DNA of 64,000 bases from Butyricimonas muris (GCF_046365375.1 NZ_JBKEIT010000006.1:186001-250000); one strand, 5' to 3'. Positions 33,720 to 42,721 are shown, counted from the first letter of the stretch. Notes: generated from the letters alone by a model not told the origin. A program made the numbers and translations.

Positions 33720-33947
33720 TTATTCTACATTCATTTTGTAAACGGTAATTACCGAGTCAGGGCATACCAGCGCACAGCTGGCACATCCAATACATGCTTC
33801 CGGATTTACCATCTCGGAGTAGTTGTATCCTTTACCGTTTACCTCTTTTGCCAAAGCAAGAGTTTTGGTAGGACACGCGACCACGCAAAGGTTGCATCCT
33901 TTACATTTTTCTTTGTCAACGACGACAGCGCCTCTAAATTTTGCCAT
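33720..33947 (-). CDS. korD: 2x[4Fe-4S] ferredoxin-like delta subunit
   Basis: This is a 75-residue ferredoxin-like protein with two CxxCxxCxxxCP motifs (KCKGCNLCVVACP near residues 14-26 and ACIGCASCALVCP near residues 52-64), each binding one [4Fe-4S] cluster. It is the first gene of the oxidoreductase operon and should carry electrons from the catalytic subunits to soluble ferredoxin. A TAAGTTTG -7 box lies 80 bp upstream. Confidence 0.93.
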   Translation of the reverse strand: MAKFRGAVVVDKEKCKGCNLCVVACPTKTLALAKEVNGKGYNYSEMVNPEACIGCASCALVCPDSVITVYKMNVE

Positions 33948-34026
33948 AATTGAATAATAGGTTATGATTTATAAATAAATTCTCTATTTCTCTTTTAGTT
34001 TGTAACGCATTTACGGGATAAAATTA

Positions 34027-34034
34027 CAAACTTA
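34027..34034 (-). promoter_or_regulatory. -7 promoter element of the 2-oxoacid oxidoreductase operon
   Basis: The minus strand reads TAAGTTTG, matching TAnnTTTG, 80 bases upstream of the ferredoxin start. A -33 match is not seen. Confidence 0.4.
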
Positions 34035-34112
34035 AATTGAATCTTGAAATAGTTTATTGCCATTTTAACATTGTTTTGCTTTTATCCCGAAATTGTTTTC
34101 TTTCAAGGCTTG

Positions 34113-34193
34113 AATCAATTGAAAATTGAAAGTTGAAAATGAGAGGGGCGTTTCAGCGAATCATTTTCAATTTTCAATTCTCCATTTTCAATT
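34113..34193. repeat. ATTGAAA-family inverted heptamer element (copy A2)
   Basis: AATTGAAAATTGAAAGTTGA (from 34118) faces TCATTTTCAATTTTCAATTC and CATTTTCAATTA (34160-34193), with an 18-bp GC-richer insert. The right end coincides with the TAA stop of the aminotransferase gene. Confidence 0.8.
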
Positions 34194-35505
34194 ATTTGTG
34201 GTCCGCGGCGAAACGTTTCAACCGGTCTTCTAGGTCGGGCATGCGTTCGAGTCCCGTTTGGGATACGCAAGCGCGCAAACCTTGTTTTTTTGAGCCGGTA
34301 TCCCGCAACGGTATCGCGGATATGCCATAATACAGGATTGCTTTTGCCAACTCGCCACCGGAGAACCCCGGGTAAATCAGCGTGAAGTAGAATCCGTCGG
34401 CAATCGGTTCCTCCAGATCCCGATCGTACACGATCTCGAAACCGTATTTTGTAAAGAGTGTTTTCATGGCGTTAGCCCGCTCGGCGTATTCCCGTACCCC
34501 GTCGAGGATGTTGATGCGCCCCTCGTTGGCAGCTTTCAGTATTGCAGCCATGGCGTACTGGCAGGAGTGGGTGGTTCCGGATGACAGGGTATAGATGATG
34601 CGGTTTACAATCGTGTACCCGAGTGTACCCATTCCCCCGAAACGGTCGTGCAGGTTGTCGTACTTGCGGTTGTAAAGGGCGTCGGAAATACACATGATAC
34701 CCAGACGTTGTCCCGCGTAGCTGAATAATTTCGAACCGGAGATCATCACGATATAGTTGTCCGTGTATTTGCCGACTGTGGCTTGGAACGGGGCCTTGCC
34801 CGGTACGGAAAGATCACGGCGGAAGTCCATGGCGAAGTAAGCGAGGTCTTCCAGCACGATCACGTCATACTTGGTGGCGAGTTCCCCGATAATTTTCAAC
34901 TCTTCGTCCGTGAAGCAAATCCACGCCGGGTTGTTCGGGTTGCTGTACAGGATGGCGGAAATATTTCCCTTGGAGAGGTGTTCTTCCAGTTTCTCCCGGA
35001 GTTTTTCCCCGCGGTAGTTGTACACGTCGAATGACTCGAACGGTTTACCGATGACTTGCATCTGTGTTTTCTGCACGGGAAAGCCGGGATCGATGAAGAG
35101 CACGGTGTCTTTTCCCTTCTTGCATTCGGTCACTGCCATAAAGGCGGCGAAACAGGCTTGCATGGAACCCACCGTGGGAATGATGCCTTCCGGTTTGATG
35201 TCAATGTCCATGAAGTTTTTCACGAACTTGGAACCTTCTTCCTTGAATTCCTTGTGTCCTTCCAGCATGGGATAGAATTGGGCACATCCGGCACGTAAAG
35301 CCTCTATTTCGGCGTCAATACCGATCTTCGAGGGTGCCAATCCCGGTACACCCATTTCCATGCGGATGAATTTTTCCCCGCATTCGGCTTCAACCATGTT
35401 TACAACTTTCACGATGTCGCGTATCGTGGCATCTTCCATGTCACGGATCCCGCACGCTTCCAGCTTCCGGTCAACGATTTGTTTGTCAATTAGATTATTC
35501 TGCAT
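34192..35505 (-). CDS. PLP-dependent aminotransferase
   Basis: This is a fold-type I aminotransferase of 437 residues. The lysine motif is SGSKLFSYAGQRLG near residue 255. A cofactor-binding YSNPNNPAWICFTDEEL block lies near residue 195 and VIVLEDLAYFAMDF near residue 220. An N-terminal extension (DRKLEACGIRDMEDATIRDI) precedes the core. The family is common in Bacteroidales next to 2-oxoacid:ferredoxin oxidoreductase genes. It could feed 2-oxoacids from amino acids into the oxidoreductase encoded downstream on the same strand (inference). The substrate is not known. Confidence 0.85.
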   Translation of the reverse strand: MQNNLIDKQIVDRKLEACGIRDMEDATIRDIVKVVNMVEAECGEKFIRMEMGVPGLAPSKIGIDAEIEALRAGCAQFYPMLEGHKEFKEEGSKFVKNFMDIDIKPEGIIPTVGSMQACFAAFMAVTECKKGKDTVLFIDPGFPVQKTQMQVIGKPFESFDVYNYRGEKLREKLEEHLSKGNISAILYSNPNNPAWICFTDEELKIIGELATKYDVIVLEDLAYFAMDFRRDLSVPGKAPFQATVGKYTDNYIVMISGSKLFSYAGQRLGIMCISDALYNRKYDNLHDRFGGMGTLGYTIVNRIIYTLSSGTTHSCQYAMAAILKAANEGRINILDGVREYAERANAMKTLFTKYGFEIVYDRDLEEPIADGFYFTLIYPGFSGGELAKAILYYGISAIPLRDTGSKKQGLRACVSQTGLERMPDLEDRLKRFAADHK

Positions 35506-35780
35506 GATTATATTTTATATGATTTATTCTCATTCTTTTAGCGTGTACGCGAGTTTAATAAAAAATTGTCATTTAATATCCCGAAATCGTTTTAAATTTG
35601 AAGCCATCGGAGTAATTTAGTTTGATTCTGAAATCAAAATAACCGGATAGCTCGTGTAGAAAGGGGGGTGATCAACCCTTGGCATCTCCCGATTCCCCTG
35701 TTTTTCCTGTCGTCAGATTCTTTTTCGGTAAGAATGGTCGGATTTTTTGTCAAGTTAAATTTGCATATTTTTCGTTAAAA

Positions 35781-35900
35781 CGTGGGCTAGGTGCGGGCGA
35801 ATATCAGGCGAACATCAGGCGAAGTCTTTAGTCAACCGCCTAAAACCCGCTTGAAACCCACTCGTGGAGATAGGTCAACCCACGCTAAAGGGTTTCGCCT
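35781..35900. repeat. 11-bp-period repeat with inverted halves
   Basis: In-register 11-mers GTGCGGGCGAA (35791), TATCAGGCGAA (35802) and CATCAGGCGAA (35813) are followed after one unit by ACCGCCTAAAA (35835), CCCGCTTGAAA (35846), CCCACTCGTGG (35857) and CCCACGCTAAA (35879). The second half is partly the reverse complement of the first, so a branched hairpin is possible (CGTGGG at 35781 with CCCACG at 35879). Confidence 0.7.
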
Positions 35901-35999
35901 TGGTAAATAATCCGGGTAAGTTTTTAAATCTGTTATTGTTTTCGTAGTTTCGCGTAATCAAAAACCGGAAGATTGAAATATTGATATGGGTTTTGGCTT

Positions 36000-36031
36000 C
36001 ATTTTCAATTTTCAATTTTCAATTTTCAATT
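36000..36031 (+). repeat. ATTGAAA-family heptamer arm at a start codon (copy A3)
   Basis: Four TTTTCAA heptamers (CATTTTCAATTTTCAATTTT and on) end CAATTGTT immediately before the ATG at 36035. Only this arm is present here. Confidence 0.75.
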
Positions 36032-36034
36032 GTT

Positions 36035-37264
36035 ATGAATCTGGAATGGTATATTGCGCGTAGGTTGTTGAAAGGGGACGCGATGAAGTCCGTGTCGGTG
36101 CCGATCGTGAAGATCGCTATCGTGGGTATTGCGTTGGGATTGTGCGTGATGTTGTTGTCGTTGTTCATTATCACCGGGTTCAAGCAGGAGATCACGGAAA
36201 AGTTATCGGGTTTCACCGCGCATCTGAACGTGCTGCCTTTTATGCCCGGTTCAACGGGAGATGAGGGGGTTATCCGGGGGGCGGACACGCTGATGACGGA
36301 ATTGAAACGGGTTGAGGGGGTGAAGGACGTGTACGGGTATATCGAGAAGCCCGCTATATTCAAGAGCAAGGAGGAGATTCACGGGATAGTGCTGAAAGGG
36401 GTGGACGCGGGTTATGATGCGGCTTTTTTTCAACGGAATTTGAAGGAGGGGATGTTTCCGGATTTTTCAACGGAGACGACCTCGAATGACATATTGATTT
36501 CCCGCTCTGTCGCTTCCATGCTAGGCTTGGGGTTGGGCGACCGGGTGACGTCGCATTTCGTGCAGGAACCGCCTCGGGCACGGGTGTTCACGGTAGCGGG
36601 TATATACGACACCGGGTTCAAGGAGTATGACGACGTGATGGTCGTGGCGGATGTCCGGCATCTGGCTCGTTTGAACGGTTGGAAAGCGGGAGAGGTGTCA
36701 AAGATTGCCGTGGAGTTGGACGACGTGGAACAGGTGAATGAAATGGCGGAGAAGGTGGACGACTTGCTTGACGAGCTGGGGTGGTATTGCGAGGTGCGGA
36801 CGCTTGCCGACGAGGCACCGCAGATTTTTGACTGGCTGGCGTTGTTGAACATGAACGTGTGGGTGATTTTGATTCTAATCGTGACGGTGGCGGGATTTAA
36901 TATGGTATCCGGCCTGTTGATTTTAATATTGGATAAGACAACATTTATCGGTATCATGAAAGCGTTGGGATACAAAAATGTATCTTTGCGTAAGTTGTTC
37001 CTTTATATTTCAGCCGGGTTGATTGCCCGAGGGATGTTGTGGGGCAACGTGTTGGCATTTGTGCTGGCAGGTGTACAGGCGGCTTTTAACGTGATACATC
37101 TTGATCCGGTGACTTATTACATGGATACAGTGCCTGTTAATTTCAGTATCGGGTACGTGATTTTGTTGAACGCGGGAGTGATAGCCGTGACGGTGCTGAT
37201 GCTGGTGATTCCCACGATGCTGATTTCCAAGATCAGTCCGGTGAAGGCGATAAAATTTGAGTGA
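36035..37264 (+). CDS. LolC/LolE-like FtsX-family ABC transporter permease
   Basis: This is an inner-membrane permease of 409 residues with the FtsX/MacB fold: one N-terminal helix (residues ~25-50, IVGIALGLCVMLLSLFIITG), a large periplasmic domain, and three C-terminal helices (VWVILILIVTVAGFNMVSGL, YISAGLIARGMLWGNVLAFV, and one near the end). The first residues MNLEWYIARRLL match LolC/E-type permeases that release lipoproteins from the inner membrane. The start is the ATG at 36035, since the upstream frame only translates a heptamer repeat. No ATPase partner (LolD) is adjacent. The next gene starts 17 bp later. Confidence 0.9.
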   Translation: MNLEWYIARRLLKGDAMKSVSVPIVKIAIVGIALGLCVMLLSLFIITGFKQEITEKLSGFTAHLNVLPFMPGSTGDEGVIRGADTLMTELKRVEGVKDVYGYIEKPAIFKSKEEIHGIVLKGVDAGYDAAFFQRNLKEGMFPDFSTETTSNDILISRSVASMLGLGLGDRVTSHFVQEPPRARVFTVAGIYDTGFKEYDDVMVVADVRHLARLNGWKAGEVSKIAVELDDVEQVNEMAEKVDDLLDELGWYCEVRTLADEAPQIFDWLALLNMNVWVILILIVTVAGFNMVSGLLILILDKTTFIGIMKALGYKNVSLRKLFLYISAGLIARGMLWGNVLAFVLAGVQAAFNVIHLDPVTYYMDTVPVNFSIGYVILLNAGVIAVTVLMLVIPTMLISKISPVKAIKFE

Positions 37265-37281
37265 GATATTATATATGTATT

Positions 37282-38055
37282 ATGGGAAAACGAATTGATT
37301 TTTCTGGGCTGAAAGAATCTTTGCTGTGCTGGCTGGACGAGCATCGTCACGGGGTGATGGGGACGGTGATATTTCATCTGTTGGTGGCGATTTGTCTGGT
37401 GAGTATGGGGATATCCCAGTTGGAGAATCACGTGGAGATGGAGATCGAGTTGGATATGCCGGAGCCGGAAATTATTCAGCAGAAACAGGAGGAGATCAAG
37501 AAGAAAGAGGAGGTGGCTCGCCAGAGCGCAGATGAAGAGGTGGAGAGAATGTTGCGTTCGATGGCGGTAAATGAAGACGCGGTGAAAAGTAATGAGGCGT
37601 CGGAGTCGCACGAGCGGATAGAGGAATATATCAACGAGATACAGGAAGAATTGCGGGGGGATTACGGGGATCGTTACAAGGCGGAGAAAAATAAACATTT
37701 CAAGGAGGATAGTATTCGTTTTAGCCGGGACGAGAAGCAGAGGCTGTTGGATTCGTTGCAATCCACGGTGTACGTGGGGAAGAGTAGCGTGTCCTATAAT
37801 ATCAAGGGGCGTTACAAGACTTATTTGCCGATTCCGGTTTACAAGTGTGAATTCGGGGGGAAGGTGGTTGTTGCCGTAGTGGTAAACCGACAAGGGCGGG
37901 TGTTAAAAGCCGAGGTCGTGGATAAGGAATCAAATCAGGATAGTAATTTACGGGAAGTGGCGGTAGACGCTGCATTGCGGTCGGAGTTCAATGTAGATGC
38001 GAGTGCCCCGGAAAGGCTGGCGGGAACGATTACTTATAACTTCGTGAAACAGTGA
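37282..38055 (+). CDS. TonB-like protein with one membrane helix
   Basis: This 257-residue protein has a membrane helix near residues 24-44 (MGTVIFHLLVAICLVSMGIS), a long charged coiled-coil-like middle (EIIQQKQEEIKKKEEVARQS), and a C-terminal domain like TonB (GGKVVVAVVVNRQGRVLKAE, then a final LAGTITYNFVKQ strand). The Pro-rich spacer of classical TonB is absent. The ATG at 37282 is preferred to a GTG at 37261. It probably spans the periplasm as an energy-transducer-like or scaffold protein. It follows the permease by 17 bp, so co-transcription is likely. Confidence 0.7.
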   Translation: MGKRIDFSGLKESLLCWLDEHRHGVMGTVIFHLLVAICLVSMGISQLENHVEMEIELDMPEPEIIQQKQEEIKKKEEVARQSADEEVERMLRSMAVNEDAVKSNEASESHERIEEYINEIQEELRGDYGDRYKAEKNKHFKEDSIRFSRDEKQRLLDSLQSTVYVGKSSVSYNIKGRYKTYLPIPVYKCEFGGKVVVAVVVNRQGRVLKAEVVDKESNQDSNLREVAVDAALRSEFNVDASAPERLAGTITYNFVKQ

Positions 38056-38059
38056 AGGG

Positions 38060-38106
38060 AATTTATGATTTTGGATTTATGATTTTAGATTGAAAGATAT
38101 TGGATT
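38060..38106 (+). repeat. GATTTAT-family heptamer arm before the comF gene (copy B5)
   Basis: TTTATGATTTTGGATTTATG, then ATTTTAGATTGAAAGATATT and GGATTTGTGATT, are heptamer units running from the stop of the TonB-like gene into the comF start region. No reverse arm follows. Confidence 0.6.
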
Positions 38107-38107
38107 T

Positions 38108-38809
38108 GTGATTAAGAGGTTGGGGAAGATATTTTTGGATTATTTGCGGTCGGGGGTTGGATTGTTGTTTCCGAGAGTTTGCGTGGTGTGTGGTGACGTG
38201 TTGGTACGCGGAGAACGGTTCATGTGCTCGGGTTGTTTGTGCCGGATGCCGCTGAACGAGGGGGCGGATGAAGGGGCGGACGAGAGAATGAAAGAGGTGT
38301 TGGACGCGGAGAATTTGTTTTGGTTGTTCACGTATAACCGGGAGAGTGATTTTCATCAATTGATATATGCCATAAAATACAAGTCGAGGCGGGAGTTGGG
38401 AGTGTGGGCAGGACGGATGCTTGGAGAGAGGATCGGGACGGGACATGGAATTGATTGTGTTATTCCGGTGCCGTTGCATCCGGCACGTGAAAAAGAGCGG
38501 GGATTTAACCAGTCGTTGGCGATTGGCACGGGGATTGCAGGGGTTTTAGGGGTAAAGATTGTGCCGGATGTGCTTGAACGGAAGGAGAATACTCGTTCGC
38601 AGACAGGGTTGAGCCGGGAAGAAAGGGCGGATAACGTGATGAAGGCTTTCCGTTTAACGGACCCGGGGCGGTTGCGGGGGTGTCACGTGTTGCTGGTGGA
38701 TGATGTTCTCACGAGTGGTGCGACAACCAAGGCTTGTCTGGCTGAGTTGCGGAAGATCGAGGGTGTGCGATGCAGCGTTGCTTGTCTCGGTAAAGCCGGT
38801 AAAATTTAA
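38108..38809 (+). CDS. ComF family phosphoribosyltransferase-like protein
   Basis: This 233-residue protein has an N-terminal zinc-ribbon-like CVVCG...CSGC arrangement (residues ~18-42) and a C-terminal PRT domain. The PRT motif is LLVDDVLTSGATTKAC near residue 193, and VIPVPLHPAREKERGFNQS lies near residue 118. ComF proteins support DNA uptake or repair in several bacteria (family knowledge); the enzyme reaction is unknown. No ATG exists near the N-terminus. GTG at 38108 is used, and TTG at 38090 (inside the repeat) would add six residues. It lies between a TonB-like gene and an envelope lipoprotein gene. Confidence 0.88.
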   Translation: MIKRLGKIFLDYLRSGVGLLFPRVCVVCGDVLVRGERFMCSGCLCRMPLNEGADEGADERMKEVLDAENLFWLFTYNRESDFHQLIYAIKYKSRRELGVWAGRMLGERIGTGHGIDCVIPVPLHPAREKERGFNQSLAIGTGIAGVLGVKIVPDVLERKENTRSQTGLSREERADNVMKAFRLTDPGRLRGCHVLLVDDVLTSGATTKACLAELRKIEGVRCSVACLGKAGKI

Positions 38810-38890
38810 AAAACTGAAATCTTAAAACTGAATTTGAGAGGATTTTAGCTTTTTTTCCCTAGTTTTGTAAGGTTAATATTTGGAAGAGCT

Positions 38891-40807
38891 ATGAATAAGA
38901 TTTTTTGGAACGGATTCTGTTTTGTTGCTGTGATGATAGCGTTGGTGATTTATGCTTGCGCGAACCGGGGATACCCGCAAGGGGGGGAGAAGGACGAGAC
39001 TCCGCCAAAAGTGATCAAGGAGGTGCCGGAATCGTATTCCACGAACTTTAAAGGGAAGTATATTGATATTTATTTTGACGAGTACGTGCAACTCAAGGAG
39101 ATTAACAATAAATTCGTGATGTCGCCCCCGGCGAAGAAGAAAGCGAGAGTGAGCCTGCGGGGAAAATATATACGGGTGACCTTCCAAGACACGTTGTTGC
39201 CGGAAACGACGTACACGTTGGATTTTGCCGATGCAATCGTGGATAATAACGAGGGTAATCCGTTGGGGTTCTACCGTTACGTGTTTTCCACGGGACCGAA
39301 ACTGGATTCGATGGAGTTGGCGGGACAGGTGATCGACATGGAATCGCAGTTGCCCGTGTTGGGGGCTATGGTGCTGTTTTACGAGAATCACGCGGATTCA
39401 GCCGCCATGTTGGAATTGCCGAATTACGTGGCAAGGACGGATAGCGCGGGAATGTTCCGGGTGACGAATATAAAAAATACTACCTACCGGATACTGGCGA
39501 TCGATGACGCGAACCGGGATAACAAGTTTATGCCGGAGGAGGAAAAGGTCGGTTTTATAGATTCGCTGGTGACGACAATGGCTTTCCCGGTAGTGGTGTA
39601 TGACACGATACGTCCCGATACCGTGGTATTGGAGGGACGTCGTACAAAGAAAGGTGTCGAGTTGAAAGTGTTGACACAGGACACGATCGTGCGGAGGGAT
39701 TACACGGCGTTCGGGCCGAGTAACCTGTTTATCCCGATGTTTGACGAGGAGAAAACTCAGTTGTATCTCGTGGACGGGGATCGCAAGGAGAGGGAACGGT
39801 TGGATTTTATATTCAGTATCCCGGCGGAGAATCGGTTGAGTGTACGTCTGCGCGGGTTGCATTTGCTGGAAAAAGAGGATCAGAGTGACTGGTTCCTTGA
39901 AGAGCGTTCTGCCGGCAGAGATACTATTCAGTTGTGGATAAAAGATTCGCTGGTGTACAAGATTGATTCTTTAACGGCGTTAGTGACTTATTTGCGTTCA
40001 GATTCCCTCGGGAAACGGGAACTTTTTACCGACACGACTCGTTTCTATTTCAAGGATAAACCGGAACCTAAAGGAAGACGTAAGAAGGATAAGGACACGA
40101 TTCCGGAGATCAAGTTTATGGAGGTGAATATCGGGGTTGGCGGAACGGCCGATTTGAATAAAGGGATTCGTTTTGATTTTGACCGACCGATTCACGAAGA
40201 CGGGTTTAAGAATATTCATTTGTTCGAGAAGGTGGATACGATATGGGAACCCGCTGATTTCACGATGAAACGGGATAGCCTGAAGATTCGTAGATATGAA
40301 CTTGGAACGAAATGGAAGCCGGAAACAGAGTATAAATTAGTTGTAGATTCTATGGGAATATATAGTATTTACGGGTTATATAACAATAAGATCGAGAAAA
40401 CGTTCAAGACCAAGGCGGAGGAGGATTACGGGAAGATTTTCGTGCAGGTGAAGAATGCCCAAACGCCGATAATTATACAACTTTATCAAGGGGATAAGGA
40501 AGTGAAAGTGCTGGAAGAGCGTTGGATAGAGAAGGACGGGAAGGTGATGTTCGATTATTTGAACGAGGGGAAATATATGATTCGCGGGATACTCGACCGG
40601 AACGGTAACAAGAAGTGGGACACGGGTAATTACTTGAAAGGTATTCAACCCGAAGAGATAAAATATTTGCCCGTGGAGATTAATTTGAAGAAAAACTTCG
40701 ACGTGGAGCAGGAATTTGACGCGAGCAAAACGTACAAGAGAGAAGACCCGAGTAAAAAGAAAAATACAGAGAACAAGGATAACCGGAGAAACAGAAACAA
40801 TAGATGA
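38891..40807 (+). CDS. large Ig-like domain lipoprotein or exported protein
   Basis: This 638-residue exported protein starts with a hydrophobic segment ending in YACANRGYPQGGEKDETPPK, so a lipid-modified Cys is likely. The first domain (DETPPKVIKEVPESYSTNFK, FDEYVQLKEINNKFVMSPP) matches the bacterial Ig-like 5 (SbsA-type) fold. A carboxypeptidase-like/prealbumin-type module follows (LPVLGAMVLFYENHADSA), then further beta-rich parts and a basic tail (DPSKKKNTENKDNRRNRNNR). Its stop overlaps the next gene as ATGA. The family is widespread in Bacteroidetes, and a role in envelope assembly is inferred, not shown. Confidence 0.85.
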   Translation: MNKIFWNGFCFVAVMIALVIYACANRGYPQGGEKDETPPKVIKEVPESYSTNFKGKYIDIYFDEYVQLKEINNKFVMSPPAKKKARVSLRGKYIRVTFQDTLLPETTYTLDFADAIVDNNEGNPLGFYRYVFSTGPKLDSMELAGQVIDMESQLPVLGAMVLFYENHADSAAMLELPNYVARTDSAGMFRVTNIKNTTYRILAIDDANRDNKFMPEEEKVGFIDSLVTTMAFPVVVYDTIRPDTVVLEGRRTKKGVELKVLTQDTIVRRDYTAFGPSNLFIPMFDEEKTQLYLVDGDRKERERLDFIFSIPAENRLSVRLRGLHLLEKEDQSDWFLEERSAGRDTIQLWIKDSLVYKIDSLTALVTYLRSDSLGKRELFTDTTRFYFKDKPEPKGRRKKDKDTIPEIKFMEVNIGVGGTADLNKGIRFDFDRPIHEDGFKNIHLFEKVDTIWEPADFTMKRDSLKIRRYELGTKWKPETEYKLVVDSMGIYSIYGLYNNKIEKTFKTKAEEDYGKIFVQVKNAQTPIIIQLYQGDKEVKVLEERWIEKDGKVMFDYLNEGKYMIRGILDRNGNKKWDTGNYLKGIQPEEIKYLPVEINLKKNFDVEQEFDASKTYKREDPSKKKNTENKDNRRNRNNR

Positions 40808-41565
40808 GAATAATTATACTGATATTGGTATTGTTCGTCAGCCTGCCTGCCGTTTCGCAGAGGAAGGTGCCCAACGTGATAGAAAAACTGACATACAGGG
40901 GCTATTACAATTGGGGCTTTATCTGGATTAACGCCGGTGCGGTGGAGATGAGCGTGAAGCCTTCCGAAAAGTACCCGAACGCGGAGGAGGTGTTCGCCGT
41001 GGGGTATTCCAATCCCTCGTGGGATTGGGTGTTCAAGTTGCGCGATACGTTGATTTCTCACCATGATAGCGTGACTTATATGCCTTACGAGTTTTCCCGG
41101 AAGGCTCACGAGGGGAATTATCACAAGACGTTCGATTACGTGTGGGATTATGACAGTAACCGGATTCTGTCCGACGTGCATAAGATAGGAAAGTATAAGC
41201 GTAAGGATACGATTGCTTTGCAACCGGACACGTATAATATGTTGTCCGTGGCGTGGAAAGCCCGTGAATTGGATTTTGACAAGTACAAGAAAGGGGATAT
41301 GATTCCCATACGTATATTGTTGGATGATAAGATTTACGATTTATATATCCGTTATCTGGGACTAGAAAAGGTGAAGACGGATAGCGGACGCAGGCAATGT
41401 TACGTGTTCTCGCCTTTGCTTGTTGCCGGAGATGTTTTCAAGGGCGGGGAGAATATGAAGGTATGGGTGAGTAATGACGAGTATAGGATTCCCGTGATGG
41501 TGGAGGCGAAAATCCTCGTGGGATCGGTGAAGGGGATTCTGGATGAGGCGAACAGTAAATTTTAG
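40804..41565 (+). CDS. DUF3108 exported protein
   Basis: This 253-residue protein has a signal peptide (MRIIILILVLFVSLPAVSQ) and matches the DUF3108 style: EKLTYRGYYNWGFIWINAGA near residue 27, SNPSWDWVFKLRDTLISHHD, and KVWVSNDEYRIPVMVEAKI near the end. DUF3108 proteins are beta-rich periplasmic proteins of unknown function. Translation is probably coupled to the Ig-like gene by the 4-bp overlap. The stop codon TAG is followed at once by the first heptamer of a repeat element. Confidence 0.82.
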   Translation: MRIIILILVLFVSLPAVSQRKVPNVIEKLTYRGYYNWGFIWINAGAVEMSVKPSEKYPNAEEVFAVGYSNPSWDWVFKLRDTLISHHDSVTYMPYEFSRKAHEGNYHKTFDYVWDYDSNRILSDVHKIGKYKRKDTIALQPDTYNMLSVAWKARELDFDKYKKGDMIPIRILLDDKIYDLYIRYLGLEKVKTDSGRRQCYVFSPLLVAGDVFKGGENMKVWVSNDEYRIPVMVEAKILVGSVKGILDEANSKF

Positions 41566-41700
41566 CAATTGAAAATTGAAAATGCAGAATTGAAAATTGC
41601 TCTGTGTTTTTGATTTTCAATAATATATATAATGGGAAATAGATAAATGAAGTTTTTGGTAGGTTCATTTTCAATTTTCAATTTTTAATTTTCAATTGTA
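41566..41700. repeat. ATTGAAA-family inverted heptamer element (copy A4)
   Basis: The left arm CAATTGAAAATTGAAAATGC (from 41570) and the right arm TCATTTTCAATTTTCAATTT plus TTAATTTTCAATTG (41665-41698) bracket a ~65-bp insert. The element runs from the DUF3108 stop to 5 bp before the DUF4837 ATG, with the end sequence CAATTGTATGCT. Confidence 0.8.
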
Positions 41701-41704
41701 TGCT

Positions 41705-42718
41705 ATGAGAAAGATATTATTTGTTTTCGCGATGATTTTGGTGTTGGGTTCTTGTAAGAATGCCACGAAGAATTTGATGCCTTCTATTTCGGGCAAGATT
41801 AATCAGGTTTTGGTGATTGCCGAGAAAAACGTGTGGAACGGTCCGGTGGGAGATACGATAAAGGCTTTCTTCGGGCAGGAGCAGGACGGACTTCCGCAGG
41901 CGGAGCCTATTATGGATGTGATGAATTTGCCGGAGATGTATTTCGACAAGAATATGAAGGGGCATCGGAATGTACTGCAAATCAAGATTTCCCCGACGAT
42001 TGATTCGGCGTACGTGCAATACGCGGATAGTCCTTGGGCAAAAACTCAGAAGTTTATAAAAATTGCCGCTCCGAATAACAAGGTGGCAATACAATTGTTC
42101 GAGGAGAACAAGATGAAGATATTGGGTATTTACGCGAAAGCGGAGCGCGATCGATTGGTGTCTATCTACAAGCGTACGGCGGATAGCCGGATATTTAACC
42201 TGTTCAAGAAGAAGTATGATATGTTGTTGTATTGCCCGACAGGTTATTATATCAATAAGGATACGACTGATTTCGTGTGGATTTCGAGCGAAACCAAGAA
42301 AGATAGCAAGGGGATTATATTTTTCACGGAGAAATACGAGCACGAGAGCCAGTTTAATCACGTGATTATCGTGGATCGGGTGAACGAGGAGTTGGAGAAG
42401 TTTATTCCCGGACCGAGGAACGGTTCGTATATGGCGCTGGACACGGAAATTCCTTATACTTTTGTGCAATATAAATATAACGGACATTACGCGGTGTCTG
42501 TTCGGGGACTGTGGACGGTGGTGAATGATTTTATGGCGGGACCGTTCGTGTTGAACGTGGTGTTGGACGAGGAACACCAGCGGGTGATCTACATGATGGG
42601 GTACGTTTATTACCCGAACGAGGAGAAACGGGATATGCTGAAACAAGTGGAGGCTATACTGAACACGATGGTGATCGATTTCAAGGAGAAAGAGCAGCAG
42701 CAGGAAACAAAGAAGTAA
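41705..42718 (+). CDS. DUF4837 family lipoprotein
   Basis: This 337-residue lipoprotein has signal MRKILFVFAMILVLGSCK (lipobox LGSC). It contains the family blocks LMPSISGKINQVLVIAEK and NVWNGPVGDTIKAFF near residues 30-55. Near residue 120 it has KVAIQLFEENK, and its C-terminus includes FMAGPFVLNVVLDEEHQRVI. DUF4837 is confined largely to Bacteroidetes and has no known role. The start is the ATG at 41705, since the frame upstream begins with a TTG inside the repeat. The next gene begins 3 bp after the stop, suggesting a two-gene unit with the muramidase-like gene. Confidence 0.85.
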   Translation: MRKILFVFAMILVLGSCKNATKNLMPSISGKINQVLVIAEKNVWNGPVGDTIKAFFGQEQDGLPQAEPIMDVMNLPEMYFDKNMKGHRNVLQIKISPTIDSAYVQYADSPWAKTQKFIKIAAPNNKVAIQLFEENKMKILGIYAKAERDRLVSIYKRTADSRIFNLFKKKYDMLLYCPTGYYINKDTTDFVWISSETKKDSKGIIFFTEKYEHESQFNHVIIVDRVNEELEKFIPGPRNGSYMALDTEIPYTFVQYKYNGHYAVSVRGLWTVVNDFMAGPFVLNVVLDEEHQRVIYMMGYVYYPNEEKRDMLKQVEAILNTMVIDFKEKEQQQETKK

Positions 42719-42721
42719 TTG

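Larger units (their letters stand above)
35506..36034. other. 529-bp intergenic region between divergent aminotransferase and LolC/E-like genes
   Basis: No gene is seen. The region contains an 11-bp-period repeat with inverted symmetry (35781-35900) and an ATTGAAA-family arm (36000-36031) directly before the start codon of the permease. A TAGTTTCG sequence near 35946 is a near match to a -7 element. Confidence 0.6.

Noticed and set aside
41717..42646. Leftward open frame of 309 codons
   Set aside because: It is antisense to the DUF4837 lipoprotein gene and has a His/Arg/Ile-rich shadow composition.
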